Both the position numbers and the translations under genes were made by a program. DNA of 64,000 bases from Splendidivirga corallicola (GTDB lineage: Bacteria; Bacteroidota; Bacteroidia; Cytophagales; Cyclobacteriaceae): NCBI GenBank assembly GCA_030442035.1, contig JAUJEA010000002.1, positions 124,001-188,000 of the forward strand, read 5' to 3'. Under the pieces are notes generated by a model. That model saw only the letters and a program-made list of their open reading frames with translations, was not told the DNA's origin and made no database searches. Shown piece after piece: positions 63,102-64,000 of this stretch (position 1 is the stretch's first letter; every line of letters starts with the position of its first letter).

Positions 63102-63436
63102 ATTATTTTGAGATCATACGCTAGCTTAGGCATAGATGCCCAGAGTCCGGCTCTTACATCTTTCATCTCTGTAAGTACCCTGTGTGCATATGGTGTAGCC
63201 GAATAGATCCTTTTTCGTTTACCTCCCCTTTTCTTTGTGGCTTCACCAAATTCAGAAGTTAAGAATCCTTTTTGCTCCATTCGTTTTAAGGCTGATTGAA
63301 TAGATCCAACACTCAATCTTTCATTCAATCTTTCTTCAAGCTCCCGTTTGATCTCGACTCCATAGGCTTCTTCCTGCAATACGACTACCGTAAGCAGTAC
63401 GAGTTCTTCAAATTCTCCTAGTTTTGTCTTTTTCAT
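63098..63436 (-). CDS. PadR-family repressor (class A)
   Basis: A 112-residue winged-helix protein with LGEFEELVLLTVVVLQEEAY, recognition region LSVGSIQSALKRMEQKGF and wing SEFGEATKKRGGKRKRIY. The recognition region is nearly the same as in the PadR at 38942, and the same kind of operator repeats lie upstream. It heads a five-gene unit (PadR plus four permeases) running to 52419, with very tight spacing, so repression here would control all four. Confidence 0.9.
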   Translation of the reverse strand: MKKTKLGEFEELVLLTVVVLQEEAYGVEIKRELEERLNERLSVGSIQSALKRMEQKGFLTSEFGEATKKRGGKRKRIYSATPYAHRVLTEMKDVRAGLWASMPKLAYDLKII

Positions 63437-63447
63437 AAACTATATTA

Positions 63448-63496
63448 TTCGTAATTGCAGTAAATATAATAAAATTATTTTATTCGTAATTGCAGT
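63448..63496 (-). promoter_or_regulatory. Class A PadR operators
   Basis: TTCGTAATTGCAGT occurs twice as identical direct repeats, at 63448-63461 and 63483-63496 (35 bases apart), followed by AAATATAATAAAATT after the first copy. The same arrangement (TTCCTAAATGTAGT then AAATATAATAAAATT) is found at the PadR gene at 38942. Consensus TTCSTAAWTGYAGT. Minus-strand TATATTTA between the repeats is near the -7 box. Confidence 0.65.
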
Positions 63497-63848
63497 TTTT
63501 ATATTTTTATTGAGGAGATCATTTCAAAAGCAAGCATCTCTCTAAAAACTAAGCATCAAACCATTAACAGCAATGTTATTTCTAATGCCATTGACAATTA
63601 AGAAGTTATGACGAAGTATGGTAATTGGATTGGGATAAACAATGCTTAGTCCCTTCAGGACGATATATTGCACCTACGGCACAAAATCCCTATTTAAAAT
63701 TTTCTAAAAATATTAAGTCCTCACAGGACATGGTAATCATAAAAATGCCTTTCAGCACACAATGTAAACCATTCAACCACCGCGAAATAATCTATCCGGA
63801 AAACCAGGATTGGAACCTAATTACTATTTGTTGTGAAAGTTTCTTTGA
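63497..63848. other. Intergenic region, no gene seen
   Basis: About 350 bases between the PadR operators and the stop of the next permease. It has small local inverted repeats such as GTCCCTTCAGGAC (about 63650) and GTCCTCACAGGAC (about 63717), 67 bases apart and similar to each other; function unknown. A plus-strand frame crossing into the permease is a shadow. Confidence 0.4.
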
Positions 63849-64000
63849 CTATTCATCCTTTAAGCATTCTGTGGGGTTGATTCGCGCAGCTTTGATGGTT
63901 TGAATTCCCACTGTTAACCAGGCAATGAGTAATGTCATTAGTCCCGTACCAATAAACAACCACCATTGTAAATCTATCCTATAGGCAAAATTATCTAACC
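63849..64000 (-). CDS. C-terminal end of a further prefix-type permease (partial)
   Basis: The minus strand from the window edge encodes the last helix region of an FtsX domain (LDNFAYRIDLQWWLFIGTGL, LLIAWLTVGIQTIKAA) ending NPTECLKDE and TAG (63849-63851). It matches the C-termini of the array's other permeases, especially those at 48143 and 39694 (ASRIDLEWWF-like and NPV.CLRDE endings). It shows that the array continues beyond the window. The N-terminus, with prefix and any PadR, is outside. Confidence 0.85.
   Translation of the reverse strand, partial: LDNFAYRIDLQWWLFIGTGLMTLLIAWLTVGIQTIKAARINPTECLKDE

Noticed and set aside
63625-63903. A 92-codon plus-strand frame near the right edge
   Set aside because: It overlaps the C-terminus of the minus-strand permease and has no domain.

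Overview
The window is AT-rich DNA from a Bacteroidota bacterium, most likely of the Cytophagales type. The evidence is gene content: LytTR regulators paired with HisKA_4-type kinases, a TlpA-like thiol protein with a large N-terminal region, an M1 peptidase with a carboxypeptidase-like N-terminal domain, several lipoproteins, and few recognisable Shine-Dalgarno sequences. No rRNA, tRNA, CRISPR array, insertion sequence or phage gene was seen.

Positions 1-35200 are mainly ordinary chromosomal genes. They include a YodC-family protein, a gamma-glutamyltransferase (ggt), rarA, L-threonine aldolase (ltaE), a BamA-type outer-membrane protein, a TSUP transporter, two LytTR/histidine-kinase pairs, two paralogous lipoproteins, two paralogous membrane-bound class III nucleotide cyclases, a threonine/serine dehydratase, an incomplete ebo operon (eboA-eboB-eboC only), a 2OG-Fe(II) oxygenase, an AraC regulator next to an M1 peptidase, and a TlpA-kinase-regulator operon. 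Several small genes are described, including a 49-residue membrane protein at 7843-7992.

Positions 35600-64000 (about 28 kb, all on the minus strand) form a large array of very big (863-894 residue) FtsX/MacB-type permeases. Each has a conserved cytoplasmic 'prefix' domain of about 70 residues and two FtsX halves, and none has an ATPase nearby. The array holds nine complete permeases, one entering from the right edge, one truncated relic and one prefix-only gene. Four intact PadR regulators head the groups and one PadR is a relic. The transcription units read (right to left): PadR-permease x4 (63436 to 52419); a decayed PadR-permease pair (52266 to 51254); PadR-permease-secreted protein-permease x3 (51077 to 39694); and PadR-permease-PadR-prefix only (39268 to 35614). 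The arrangement resembles the PadR plus 'duplicated orphan permease' (ADOP) pairs known from Acidobacteria.

The most interesting signals are in this array. Two classes of PadR operator can be read directly from the sequence, and they match two classes of PadR recognition helix. A dead PadR-permease unit still carries a near-perfect copy of its neighbour's operator. The prefix domain follows the operon rather than the permease core clade, and its DNA is almost identical between neighbours, suggesting homogenisation. One PadR has an apparently duplicated wing and controls a prefix-only protein. A relic serine hydrolase gene lies between two units.
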